From assembly GCA_016789405.1 (NCBI GenBank), contig JAEUPQ010000026.1, positions 496,001 through 560,000 of the forward strand: DNA of 64,000 bases. Reading direction: 5' to 3'. A program made the translations under genes and the position numbers. The notes beneath the pieces were generated by a model. It saw nothing but the letters and a program-made list of their open reading frames with translations. It was not told the origin of the DNA and made no database searches. Shown here one piece after another: positions 26,469 to 35,312 of the stretch (position 1 is its first letter; each line of letters opens with the position of its first letter). Source of the stretch: Lysobacteraceae bacterium. Its GTDB lineage: Bacteria; Pseudomonadota; Gammaproteobacteria; Xanthomonadales; Xanthomonadaceae.

Positions 26469-28055
26469 TCAGGGGTCGAGGCGCAGTTCGATGGCCAGCC
26501 CGACGATGTCTTCGCGTTCGTGCTCCAGGTCGGAGCAGAGCAGGGGACGGTCCTGCAGCCAGGGCTTCGACAGCGACAGCGTCAGGCTGTTGCTGCCCGC
26601 ACGCGCTTCCAGCGTGGGGATCGCGCCGGCTTCATGCGAGCGGTGCAGCAGGACCGACACCCGCAGCAGGGCTGCGCAGCGTCGTGCCGGTGAGAGCAGG
26701 CGATCCGGAAGCACTTCCAGCGACTTGTTGGAAATATTGCGGCGATGGTTGCGCACCAGTGCCGCCAGGAACAGCTGTTCCTGGCGCGAGAAGCCCGCGA
26801 TGTCGGAATGTTCGAGCAGATAGGCGCCATGCACGTGGTACTGGCTGTGCGCGATGGCCAGGCCCAGCTCGTGCACGCGCGCGGCCCAGACCAGCATGCG
26901 GCGGTCGTCGTCGTTGAGGCTCCAGCGCTCGGCGACCTGGTCGAACAGGCGCATCGCGGTCACTTCCACGCGTGCGGCCTGGGCGTGGTCGACGCCGTAG
27001 CGGTGCATCAATGCGTCGATCGAGGTGTCGCGCGGATCGTCCACGCCGCCGCGGCCGAGCATGTCGTAGAGCACGCCTTCGCGCATCGCTGCCTTGCTGA
27101 CCAGCATGCGCTTGAGGCCGAGGGTCTCGAATGCAGCCTCCAGCACGAGGATGCCGCCAGCGATGATCGGCTTGCGGTCGTCGGACAGCCCCGGCAGGTC
27201 GATGTCCTCGATGCGGTCGGCGGACAGCAATCGCTCGCGCACGACGGGCAGCGCCTCGGCGGTGACGGCGCCTTTCGTGAGCTTCATTGCAGCGCAGATT
27301 TCGCCGATGGCCTTGTTGGTGCCGGACGAACCGATCGCTTCCTGCCAGCCCAGCGTGCGGTACAGGCCCGCGAACTGCTGGAATTCGGCTTCGACTTCGG
27401 TCAAGGCTTCCTTCCAGCGTTTCTTCGTCAACTTGCCGTTCTGGAAGAAGCGACGCGTGCTGGCGACGCAGCCCACCTGCAGGCTTTCGCGTTCGATGGT
27501 GTCGAAGCCGGAGCCGATGATGCATTCGGTCGAACCGCCGCCGATGTCGATGACCAGCCGGCGCTGCTGCGGCTTTGGCGGCTGCGCATGCGCGACGCCG
27601 AGGTAGATCAGGCGCGCTTCTTCACGACCGGATACGACTTCGATGCCGTGGCCTAGTGCGTCCTCGGCATCGGACAGGAACACCTGTGGTTCGCGCAGCG
27701 CGCGCACGGTGTTCGTTGCGATGGCGCGGACGCGGTACGAGGGCAGGTCGCGGATGCGCTGGCCGAAACGCGAGAGGCAATCCAGCGCGCGCTGGCGCGC
27801 TTCGAGGGTCAACCCGCCCTTGCCATCGAGGCCGTCGGCGAGGCGCACGGTTTCGCGCAGGCGATCGATGATGCGCAACTGGCCGAGCACGGTGCGCGCC
27901 ACGACCATGTGGAAGCTGTTCGAACCGAGGTCGATGGCCGCGAGCGCGTCGCCGTCCTGCAGGGGGGCGGCGGGCGCGCGACCGGGGGAAGCGGATCGGT
28001 TCAAGCGGCTGACCTGCGGAACGGAGGGGGGCGTGCGGGTGATGCCCGCCGACAT
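26469..28055 (-). CDS. ppx: Exopolyphosphatase
   Basis: Ppx releases phosphate from the ends of polyphosphate chains; related GppA enzymes hydrolyse pppGpp. The 528-residue product has the actin-like ATPase fold motifs LAAIDLGSNSFHMVV (about residue 40) and VIDIGGGSTECIIG (about residue 165), and a C-terminal HD-like domain with WAARVHELGLAIAHSQYHVHGAYLLEHSD. The ATG at 28055 was chosen among several; residues before LQDGDALAAIDLG are poorly conserved. It follows ppk on the same strand after 138 nt, the usual polyphosphate pair. Confidence 0.92.
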   Translation of the reverse strand: MSAGITRTPPSVPQVSRLNRSASPGRAPAAPLQDGDALAAIDLGSNSFHMVVARTVLGQLRIIDRLRETVRLADGLDGKGGLTLEARQRALDCLSRFGQRIRDLPSYRVRAIATNTVRALREPQVFLSDAEDALGHGIEVVSGREEARLIYLGVAHAQPPKPQQRRLVIDIGGGSTECIIGSGFDTIERESLQVGCVASTRRFFQNGKLTKKRWKEALTEVEAEFQQFAGLYRTLGWQEAIGSSGTNKAIGEICAAMKLTKGAVTAEALPVVRERLLSADRIEDIDLPGLSDDRKPIIAGGILVLEAAFETLGLKRMLVSKAAMREGVLYDMLGRGGVDDPRDTSIDALMHRYGVDHAQAARVEVTAMRLFDQVAERWSLNDDDRRMLVWAARVHELGLAIAHSQYHVHGAYLLEHSDIAGFSRQEQLFLAALVRNHRRNISNKSLEVLPDRLLSPARRCAALLRVSVLLHRSHEAGAIPTLEARAGSNSLTLSLSKPWLQDRPLLCSDLEHEREDIVGLAIELRLDP

Positions 28056-28193
28056 GCGCCGGCGAATGCCGCGAAGCCTACCAACACGGACCGCCGAACG
28101 GAACGACTTGCATCGTCGGCGGCGATGCGCTTGGACCAAAGTCTTAACGCACCTGCTGGCCCCGTGCCGATTGACGCGTGGCCAGCGGGCCGA

Positions 28194-30302
28194 TCAGCCA
28201 CAGATCCGTGCCAGCAGCATCGCCTGGGCCGAGTGCGGCATGGCGTCGCCTACGGGATGCAGGTGACGATAGCTGCCATCGGCCTGGAGCTCCCAGGCGT
28301 TGAGGTTGTCGAGCAGGTAGTTGTCCAGGGACTCTTCCTTGACGCGCGCGGCCAGGTCGGGCGCCACGATCGGAAAGCCCACTTCGACGCGGCGCAGCAG
28401 GTTGCGCTCCAGCCAGTCGGCGCTGGAACAGTAGAGTTCGGGCTCGCCGTCATTGCCGAACCACCAGACGCGGCTGTGCTCGAGGAATCGGCCGACGATG
28501 GAGCGCACGCGGATGTTGTCCGACACGCCGGGCATCCCGGGGCGCAGCGTGCATGCGCCGCGCACGATGAGGTCGATGCTCACGCCGGCCTGCGACGCGC
28601 GATACAGCGCGCGGATCACCTGGGGCTCGTTGAGCGCATTCATCTTCGCGACGATGCGTCCGGGGCGGCCGGACTGCGCAAGCCTGGCCTCGCGCTCGAT
28701 GCGCTTGAGCACGCCCGCGTGCAGCGTGAACGGCGATTGCAGGATGCGCTTGAGCTTGATCGCGGGGGCCAGGCCGGAAATCTGCTGGAAGATCTGGTGC
28801 ACGTCGCTGCCGATGTCCGGGTCTGCGGTGATCAGGCCGAAGTCGGTGTAGGCGCGCGAGGTGCCGGCGTGGTAGTTGCCGGTGCCCAGGTGCGTGTAGC
28901 GCACGAGTTTCTTGCCCTCGCGGCGCACGATCAACAGCATCTTGGCGTGGGTCTTGTAGCCGACCACGCCGTAGACCACCTGCACGCCGGCTTCCTGCAG
29001 GCGATCGGCCAGGCGCAGGTTCGCTTCCTCGTCGAAGCGTGCGCGCAGCTCGATCACCACGGTCACGTCCTTGCCGTTGCGCGCGGCCTGGATGAGATGC
29101 TCGACGATCGGCGAATCCTTGCCGGCGCGATACAGCGTCTGCTTGATCGCAAGCACGTTCGGGTCTTCGGCGGCCTGCTTGATCAGCTCCAGCACCGGCG
29201 TGAACGCGTCGAAGGGATGGTGCATCAGGATGTCGCCGCTCGCGGCGCGCTCGAAGATGCTGTCCATGTCCTTCAGCAGGCGCGGCTGGTAAGGCGGGAA
29301 CTTCAGTTCGGGCCGCTGCACCATGTCGTAGATCTGCGCTGCGCGGTTCAGATTGACCGGGCCGTTGATGCGGTAGACCGCGTTCTCGGTGAGGTCGAAG
29401 TTCTGCAGCAGCGTGTGCACGATCGGCTTGGGGCAGTCGGAGGCGATCTCCAGGCGCATCGCGCGCAGGTAGCCGCGCCCGGCCAGTTCGTCGCGCAGCG
29501 CCAGCGCGAGGTTCTCGACTTCCTCTTCGTCGACGATCAGTTCGGAGTTGCGGGTCACGCGGAACTGGTACGCACCCTTGACCTCCATGCCCGGGAACAG
29601 TTCGTCGACGAAGGCCGACAGCACCGCCGAGAGGAACACGAAATCGTGTTCGCCGCCGGAGACCTTCTCGGGCAGCTGGATGATGCGCGGCAGCGAGCGC
29701 GGCGCGCGCACCACGGCCAGGTGTCCGGCGCGTCCGAACGCGTCCTTGCCCTTGAGCACGACGACTATGTTCAGCGACTTGTTGAGGATCTTCGGGAACG
29801 GATGCGCCGGATCCAGCCCCAGCGGCGACAGCACCGGCAGGATCTCGTCGCGGAAGTAGGCGCGCAGCCAGCGCGTCTGCCGCGCGGTCCAGTGCTGGCG
29901 ATGCAGCACGCGGACGCCGGCGTCGCTGAGGGCCGGGCGCAGCACTTCGTTCCAGCAGCGGTACTGCGCGTCGACCAGGTCCGCGGCGCGCTCGTGGATG
30001 CGCTTGAGCAGGGTGGTGTGCGGAATGCCGTCGGCGGCCGGCGGCATGCCGAAATCCAGGGACTGGCGCACGGTCGCGGCGCGGATCTCGAAGAATTCGT
30101 CGAGGTTGGTGCAGGAGATGCACAGGTAGCGCAGGCGCTCCAGCAGCGGCACGGTCGCGTCCTGCGCCCGCTCCAGCACGCGGAAGTTGAAATCCAGCTG
30201 CGAGAGTTCACGGTTGAGGTACAGCGACGGGTCGCGCAGCGGATCGTCGTCCTGCGGGAATTCGGCGGCCGGGGCGGTGCGTGCGGAAGGGCGTGGGCTC
30301 AT
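28194..30302 (-). CDS. ppk: Polyphosphate kinase 1
   Basis: Ppk1 makes inorganic polyphosphate from ATP. The 702-residue product has the N-terminal four-helix domain starting LYLNRELSQLDFNFRVLERA and the head domain. The catalytic C-terminal domains have the phospho-accepting His in VGYKTHAKMLLI (about residue 450) and HLGTGNYH shortly after. Its start overlaps the phoR stop by 4 nt, so it is translated with the phoBR operon, as expected for a phosphate-controlled gene. A 799-codon plus-strand frame over this gene is an antisense shadow. Confidence 0.96.
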   Translation of the reverse strand: MSPRPSARTAPAAEFPQDDDPLRDPSLYLNRELSQLDFNFRVLERAQDATVPLLERLRYLCISCTNLDEFFEIRAATVRQSLDFGMPPAADGIPHTTLLKRIHERAADLVDAQYRCWNEVLRPALSDAGVRVLHRQHWTARQTRWLRAYFRDEILPVLSPLGLDPAHPFPKILNKSLNIVVVLKGKDAFGRAGHLAVVRAPRSLPRIIQLPEKVSGGEHDFVFLSAVLSAFVDELFPGMEVKGAYQFRVTRNSELIVDEEEVENLALALRDELAGRGYLRAMRLEIASDCPKPIVHTLLQNFDLTENAVYRINGPVNLNRAAQIYDMVQRPELKFPPYQPRLLKDMDSIFERAASGDILMHHPFDAFTPVLELIKQAAEDPNVLAIKQTLYRAGKDSPIVEHLIQAARNGKDVTVVIELRARFDEEANLRLADRLQEAGVQVVYGVVGYKTHAKMLLIVRREGKKLVRYTHLGTGNYHAGTSRAYTDFGLITADPDIGSDVHQIFQQISGLAPAIKLKRILQSPFTLHAGVLKRIEREARLAQSGRPGRIVAKMNALNEPQVIRALYRASQAGVSIDLIVRGACTLRPGMPGVSDNIRVRSIVGRFLEHSRVWWFGNDGEPELYCSSADWLERNLLRRVEVGFPIVAPDLAARVKEESLDNYLLDNLNAWELQADGSYRHLHPVGDAMPHSAQAMLLARICG

Positions 30303-31660
30303 GCGTGATCGTCTTCTGCGTGACTGTCTTCAGCGTAACCGTCTGCAAACGGTTCGTAATCGCGCGGCCTGACGCGCTCGCGGCCGAACCGGCAGGCGAA
30401 CCGGCTGCCGCGCCCCACTTCGCTTTCGATCTCGAGCCGTGCCTGGTGGAGGTTCAGCACGTGCTTGACGATCGACAGGCCAAGGCCGGTGCCGCCGCTT
30501 TCGCGCGAGCGACTCGTCGACACACGGTAGAAGCGCTCGGTGATGCGCGGCAGGTGCGCGGCGGGAATGCCGTAGCCGGTGTCTTCGACCGCCAGGCTGA
30601 CCCCGCCATCGCCTTCCGGCAGGAAGCGGATGCGGATCCTGCCGCCGGCAGGGGTGTAGCGGATGGCGTTGCTGACCAGGTTCGAGAACGCGCTGTGCAA
30701 TTCCTTGGTCGATCCCATCAGGTCGACGCCGGCCGCGTCCTCGACCGTGATCTCGTGGCGCTGCTGGCTGAGGGCGTCGGCCTCGCGCTTGAGCGTGGCC
30801 AGCATCGACGCCATCGACACGGTGTCCTCGGGCAGTTCCTCCTGCGCCTCCAGGCGGGAAAGCGTCAGCAGGTCTTCGACCAGCTGGGTCATGCGCTGCG
30901 ACTGGCGCTGCATCTCGGTCAGCATCGGCGCCCAGTCGGGCTGCTCGGCCGGATCGAGCATGTCCAGGTAGCCGTGGACCACGGTCAGCGGCGTGCGCAG
31001 TTCGTGCGAGACGTTGGCGACGAAGTCGCGACGCATCTGTTCCAGGCGCATCAGCTTGCTGACGTCTCGCGCGACCAGCAGCCACAGCTCGTCGGAGTAG
31101 GGGATCAGGCGCAGGCTGAGGTGCATGTCGGGCTGGACCGGCGACGGCACGTCGAGCAGCGGTTCCGCGTGCCGGCCCGCGGCCAGCCATTGCGCGACCG
31201 GCAGCGGCTGCAGGCGATCGCTGAGTGCGGCGCCGATGTCGCGGGGATACTGGAGGCCGAGCAGTCGATGCGCGGCCTCGTTGAACCACTGGATGCGCTG
31301 GCTGTTGCGCTCGACCACGACGATCGCGTCGGGCAGCGCTGCGGTGGCGGCGCGATAGGCGCGCAGCATGTCGACCAGACGGCGCTTGCGTGCACGCATC
31401 TCGGATTGGCTGCGGTGCAGCAGGCGATCGAGTTCGTTCCAGACGCCGTCGCCTTCGGGCGGCGTCGCGCGCTGGCGCGCGGTCAGGCGCAGCAGCACGT
31501 TGCGGAGTTTCCAGTAGTGCCATGCCACGACGCCGAGCGCGGCGACGGTGACCACCAGCCAGACGTGGTCGATGGCGAAGCCCAGCGCGACCGCGCCTGC
31601 CAGGATCAGCACCAGCTGTCCCAGCGTCTTGAACCATGCGGAGCGCGCGATGGAAGTCAT
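30299..31660 (-). CDS. phoR: Phosphate regulon sensor kinase PhoR
   Basis: PhoR phosphorylates PhoB when phosphate is scarce. The 453-residue product has two N-terminal membrane helices (about residues 12-50) with hardly any periplasmic loop, as in other PhoR proteins. A PAS domain follows around ALPDAIVVVERNSQRIQWFN (about residue 110). The phospho-acceptor His is in NVSHELRTPLTVVHGYLD, and the ATPase domain has NLVSNAIRYTPAGG and GGTGLGLSIVKHVL. It lies 74 nt after phoB and overlaps ppk. Confidence 0.94.
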   Translation of the reverse strand: MTSIARSAWFKTLGQLVLILAGAVALGFAIDHVWLVVTVAALGVVAWHYWKLRNVLLRLTARQRATPPEGDGVWNELDRLLHRSQSEMRARKRRLVDMLRAYRAATAALPDAIVVVERNSQRIQWFNEAAHRLLGLQYPRDIGAALSDRLQPLPVAQWLAAGRHAEPLLDVPSPVQPDMHLSLRLIPYSDELWLLVARDVSKLMRLEQMRRDFVANVSHELRTPLTVVHGYLDMLDPAEQPDWAPMLTEMQRQSQRMTQLVEDLLTLSRLEAQEELPEDTVSMASMLATLKREADALSQQRHEITVEDAAGVDLMGSTKELHSAFSNLVSNAIRYTPAGGRIRIRFLPEGDGGVSLAVEDTGYGIPAAHLPRITERFYRVSTSRSRESGGTGLGLSIVKHVLNLHQARLEIESEVGRGSRFACRFGRERVRPRDYEPFADGYAEDSHAEDDHA

Positions 31661-31734
31661 CGGTCCAGTCTATGGCAATCGCGTCGCCGCGTCGTGGGAT
31701 GGACCGCGCCGCCGGGCAGCGACGCGGGACGCGC

Positions 31735-32424
31735 TCAGAGCGTCGCGGAGAAGCGGTAGCCGGCGCCGCGCACGGTCTGCACCATGCCTTCGAGCTGCAC
31801 CGGTTCGAGAGCGCGGCGCAGGCGGCGGATGTGCACGTCGACCGTGCGTTCCTCGACGTAGGTATTGCCGCCCCAGACGTGATCGAGCAGCTGGTTGCGC
31901 GTGTACACGCGCTCGGCGTGGGTCATGAAGAAATGCAGCAGGCGGTATTCGGTCGGACCGATGTGCACCTGGGCGTCGCCAGCGAATACGCGATGCGAGG
32001 CGCCGTCGATGCGCAGGCCGCCGATCTGCACGCTGCCGTCTTCGTCGTCTTCACGCGAGCGGCGCAGCACGGCACGGATGCGCGCCAGCAGTTCGCGGGC
32101 GGAGAATGGCTTGACCACGTAGTCGTCGACGCCAGCTTCCAGTCCGCCGACGCGATCGTTCTCCTCGCCGCGCGCGGTCAGCATGATGATCGGGATGTCG
32201 CGGGTGAGGGTGTCGCGGCGCCAGCGGCGGGCCAGTTCCAGGCCGCTGGTGCCGGGGAGCATCCAGTCGAGCAGGATCATGTCCGGCACGCGCTCGGCGA
32301 TGGCCGCCTGGGCCTCCCGCGAATCGCCGGCGTGCACCGGCTCGTACTCGCCCTTGCGCAAGGCGAAGGCGACCATGTCGCGGATCGCGGGTTCGTCGTC
32401 GACGATCAGGATGCGCTTCTGCAT
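31735..32424 (-). CDS. phoB: Phosphate regulon response regulator PhoB
   Basis: This OmpR-type regulator (229 residues) binds Pho boxes. The receiver domain has Asp9-Asp10, phospho-acceptor Asp53 in LLDWMLPG and Lys in VVKPFSARE. The DNA-binding winged helix has LGPTEYRLLHFFMTHAERVYTR-like residues and the recognition segment VEERTVDVHIRRLRRAL. The ATG at 32424 was chosen; upstream codons are not family-like. Three 11-bp-phased GTCA repeats upstream point to autoregulation. Confidence 0.95.
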   Translation of the reverse strand: MQKRILIVDDEPAIRDMVAFALRKGEYEPVHAGDSREAQAAIAERVPDMILLDWMLPGTSGLELARRWRRDTLTRDIPIIMLTARGEENDRVGGLEAGVDDYVVKPFSARELLARIRAVLRRSREDDEDGSVQIGGLRIDGASHRVFAGDAQVHIGPTEYRLLHFFMTHAERVYTRNQLLDHVWGGNTYVEERTVDVHIRRLRRALEPVQLEGMVQTVRGAGYRFSATL

Positions 32425-32474
32425 GGGGCTGTTGTCCGGTCTGCCGCGTGTGCTGGGGGAATGGTCCACAGTAG

Positions 32475-32503
32475 ACGACATTTTTGTGACCGATCCGTGA
32501 CGC
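32475..32503 (-). promoter_or_regulatory. Pho-box-like repeats before phoB
   Basis: On the minus strand, GCGTCAC, CGGTCAC and ATGTCGT follow each other at an exact 11-bp period, ending 51 nt before the phoB ATG. A TACTGT hexamer (32468-32473) lies 12 nt after the second repeat, the usual place of the -10 in PhoB-activated promoters. The first two repeats match 10 of 14 consensus positions. Confidence 0.55.
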
Positions 32504-32585
32504 TGACACAAGCGGTTTCCGCCGGGCGGACAGCGGCGCACGCTATCGGCAGGAAGGGGCGCTGGGGGGGCTGCCTGCCGGGTTG

Positions 32586-34163
32586 TCAGCGTCGCAACTC
32601 CTCGTCGCGCACGCCCTGGCGCCGCAGCTCCAGGACGCGCGGGGTGATCGAGGCGATGCGCGCCTCGATCCGGGCGCGGGCGTAGTAGTCCATGTCCTCG
32701 CGCTTGAGCAGGGTATTGAGCTGGACCAGCGCGCGCTCCGGGCGACCGTTGATGTACTCGGCCTCGGCGTGGGCTTCACCGGCGCGGATGGGGTCGCCAG
32801 CCACTTCGCTGGCACGGGCGAAAGTCTGCTGGAAGATAGGATCGTCCTTGGCGCTGACCGACAGCGGGCGCAGCACGGCCTGGGCGCGTCGGCCGGCCTC
32901 CGGGTCGTTGCGTTCGGCCAGCAGCCGCGCATAGCTCAGGGAAACCGCGCGGTGGCCCGGCATGCGCGACAGCAGGCCCTCCAGGCGCTTGTCGGCGGCG
33001 GCGACCTGGCCATTGCGTGCTTCCGCCTCCGCGAGGCCGATGACGATCCAGGCGTCATCCGGATGCGCCTCCAGCAACGGCGCCAGTTCGCGCGCCGAGG
33101 CCGCGTACTCGCCGTTCCGCGCGCGCGCGATGGCAAGGCCGTAACGCTGCGCCTCGGTCAAGGGGCGCGCCTGCCGCATCCGCTCGTACTCGCGGATGGC
33201 TTCGACGGGGGTGTTCGCGCTGAACACGCGGATGCGTTCGCGCGCCCAGCCGAAATGCGGACTGTCGACCTTGCGCTGGCCGCCCTGCACGCGCAGCGAT
33301 GCGGGGATGAGCGGGCTTTCGCTGGTGACCGCACTGCCGGGCACCAGGTCGGGCGCCCGCTTCGACAGTTCGGCGGCGCGGCTGCGTGCCTCGCTGATGC
33401 GCGTGGTCGTCACCGGGTGCGAGCGCAGGTAGTCGGGCGTGCGCTCGCGATCACCGCCCTGGTTGACCCGGGACAGGGTCTGCATCCGGCCGAACATCGC
33501 GGTCATCGCATTGGGGTCATAGCCCGCGCGAACCAGGGTCTGGATGCCGAGGCGGTCGGCTTCGGATTCGTTGGAACGGGTGTAGTCGATCTGGCGCTGC
33601 ATCATGAGGCCCTGCAGCGAGGACACCGCTGCGAGCGATGCATCGTCCGCGGAACTGCCGCCTGCGGCCTGCGCAACGGCGATCGCACCGAGCATGGCCA
33701 GCAGGATCGGGATGCTGTCCTTCTGGGCGCGTTCCGCGCCGCGCAGCACGTGCGTCTGGGTGACATGCGCCACTTCATGGGCGAGCACGCCGGCCACTTC
33801 GTCCTCGCTCTCGGCAACCAGGACCAGGCCGGAATTGGTACCGATGTAGCCGCCCAGCGTCGCGAACGCGTTGAACTGGCGTTCCTTCAGCATGAAGAAC
33901 ACGAACGGGTGATCGGGTCGATCGCTCGCGGCGGCCAATCGATGCCCCACCGACTGCAGCCAGCCATCGATGAGCGGATCGTCCAGCACGTAATCGTAGT
34001 GACGGAGCTGGCTCAGCAGCATGCTGCCGTATTCGGCCTGCTTCGCCGGATTGAGCACCTCGTTGGCCGACGATCCGATGTCGGGAAGACGTGAGTCCTG
34101 GGCCGGGCTGACCGCAGTGGCGAGCAGACAGGTGAGGGCGGCGATGGCGGCCATCAGGCGCAT
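32586..34163 (-). CDS. Periplasmic M48 metalloprotease, BepA-like, with TPR region
   Basis: This 525-residue protein has a signal peptide (about residues 1-21) and an M48 protease domain with zinc motif HEVAHVTQTH at about residue 126 and the downstream Glu in ESEADRLGI. The C-terminal third has helical repeats like TPRs. This is the architecture of BepA (YfgC), which degrades stalled outer-membrane proteins and aids LptD assembly. The ATG at 34163 begins a proper signal peptide; 42 upstream codons look random. It is divergent from the glutaredoxin gene. Confidence 0.88.
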   Translation of the reverse strand: MRLMAAIAALTCLLATAVSPAQDSRLPDIGSSANEVLNPAKQAEYGSMLLSQLRHYDYVLDDPLIDGWLQSVGHRLAAASDRPDHPFVFFMLKERQFNAFATLGGYIGTNSGLVLVAESEDEVAGVLAHEVAHVTQTHVLRGAERAQKDSIPILLAMLGAIAVAQAAGGSSADDASLAAVSSLQGLMMQRQIDYTRSNESEADRLGIQTLVRAGYDPNAMTAMFGRMQTLSRVNQGGDRERTPDYLRSHPVTTTRISEARSRAAELSKRAPDLVPGSAVTSESPLIPASLRVQGGQRKVDSPHFGWARERIRVFSANTPVEAIREYERMRQARPLTEAQRYGLAIARARNGEYAASARELAPLLEAHPDDAWIVIGLAEAEARNGQVAAADKRLEGLLSRMPGHRAVSLSYARLLAERNDPEAGRRAQAVLRPLSVSAKDDPIFQQTFARASEVAGDPIRAGEAHAEAEYINGRPERALVQLNTLLKREDMDYYARARIEARIASITPRVLELRRQGVRDEELRR

Positions 34164-34261
34164 GGGCAGATCCGGGGCGTGTCGAGACGTGTGGCACAGG
34201 ATGCCGTCTGGGCGCTGCGACGGCGTGAATGCGCTGTTAAGACAGGGCGCAGGTAACAGAC

Positions 34262-34281
34262 AACGACCGGCCGCGGTCGTT
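34262..34281. other. Inverted repeat in the bepA-glutaredoxin gap
   Basis: AACGACC and GGTCGTT (7 bp each) flank the self-complementary GGCCGC-like centre in the 237-nt divergent gap. It could be an operator or a small hairpin. Confidence 0.4.
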
Positions 34282-34400
34282 CCCTGCATCGCAGTGTTGC
34301 CGCTTTTGGGCCAAATCCAGTCTGGAAAACCCTCCGGGCTCGCCCCATCATCCCTGTCCCGACAGAGTCAACCGCGACCGCGCGGACACAGGAGACGGCC

Positions 34401-34691
34401 TTGAACGAGATCCCCGGTGGTGCATCGCATCCCCCGATCACCCTGTACACCACCCTGGTCTGCCCGTACTGCGTGGCTGCCAAGAACTTCCTCAAGAGCA
34501 AGGGACTGAGCTGGAACGAGGTCCGGATCGACACCGATCCGGCCGAGCGCGAGCGGATGGTGGCCCTCGCCAACCGCACCAGTGTCCCGCAGATCTTCGT
34601 CGGCGATGTCCATGTCGGCGGCTTCGACGACATGATGGCCCTGCACAGGGCCGGCAAGTTCGAGCCGCTGCTGTCCGGGGAAGGCGCATGA
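34401..34691 (+). CDS. grxC: Glutaredoxin (GrxC type)
   Basis: This small thiol-disulfide enzyme (96 residues) uses glutathione. The active site is CPYC at residues 21-24, with the glutathione-binding TSVPQIF (about 59-65) and GGFDDMM (about 72-78) motifs. The start codon is TTG, placed 5 nt after a good AGGAGA ribosome-binding site; no ATG precedes the active site in frame. The next gene begins within its stop (ATGA). A dithiol active site distinguishes it from the monothiol iron-sulfur carrier GrxD. Confidence 0.9.
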   Translation: MNEIPGGASHPPITLYTTLVCPYCVAAKNFLKSKGLSWNEVRIDTDPAERERMVALANRTSVPQIFVGDVHVGGFDDMMALHRAGKFEPLLSGEGA

Positions 34692-35083
34692 GCGGCCCGC
34701 AGGACGAGAAGGATCGCGTCGCCGAGTTCACTGCGTTCCGCAAGCGGATGAACGAACGCATCCTCGCCGAACCCAACCAGGTGGTCCGCCGGTTCTTCGC
34801 GCTGGATACGCAGACCTACCAGGCCGGTGCCCTCGACGTGAAGACCAAGGAGCTGCTCGGCCTGGTCGCCTCGATGGTGCTGCGCTGCGACGACTGCATC
34901 AGCTATCACGTTGCCCAGTGCAAGGAAGCGGGCGTGACCCGCGACGAGATGTTCGAGACATTCTCCGTCGGCCTGGTGGTCGGCGGTTCCATCGTGATCC
35001 CGCACCTCCGTCGCGCGGTCGATTTCCTCGACCGGCTGGAGCAGGGCGAAGCGGCTGCGGCCCCGGCCCACGATCACGACTGA
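34688..35083 (+). CDS. Carboxymuconolactone decarboxylase / AhpD-like protein
   Basis: This 131-residue all-helical protein has the AhpD-type redox motif LRCDDCISYHVAQC (about residues 66-79), with the CxxC and His of peroxidase-linked family members. The enzyme probably has disulfide reductase or peroxidase activity rather than decarboxylase activity. Its start overlaps the glutaredoxin stop by 4 nt, so a joint thiol-redox role is likely. A short His-rich tail (HDHD) ends the protein. Confidence 0.85.
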   Translation: MSGPQDEKDRVAEFTAFRKRMNERILAEPNQVVRRFFALDTQTYQAGALDVKTKELLGLVASMVLRCDDCISYHVAQCKEAGVTRDEMFETFSVGLVVGGSIVIPHLRRAVDFLDRLEQGEAAAAPAHDHD

Positions 35084-35092
35084 GCTGGGCGT

Positions 35093-35159
35093 CGATGGTC
35101 AGGTGCGCCTACGACCATCGTCGGGGCGCATGTAGGTATGCCGATCAAGCATGATCGGC
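35093..35159. promoter_or_regulatory. Two palindromes upstream of icd
   Basis: CGATGGTC/GACCATCG (35093-35100 and 35113-35120) and GCCGATCA/TGATCGGC with a 4-nt centre (35140-35159) lie after the AhpD-like gene, 150-220 nt before icd. The second has no T-tract. They could terminate the upstream transcript or be operators for icd. A CATAAT hexamer lies just downstream, at 35167-35172. Confidence 0.4.
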
Positions 35160-35312
35160 GCCGTTGAGGCATAATTCGCCGGTTGTAGGTGCCGGTTTCG
35201 CCGCCCGCGCCGCACCCGCATGCAATCCCGCAACCCTCGACGATCGAGGCCCCGCGCGCAGCGCCGGGCCCGCCTGCCGGAACCGACCGCGCAGGTCTGA
35301 CTGGAACCGACA

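Noticed and set aside
27909..30308. A 799-codon plus-strand open frame over ppk and part of ppx
   Set aside because: It is antisense to two clear genes; the translation is rich in Arg, Val and His and shows no fold.
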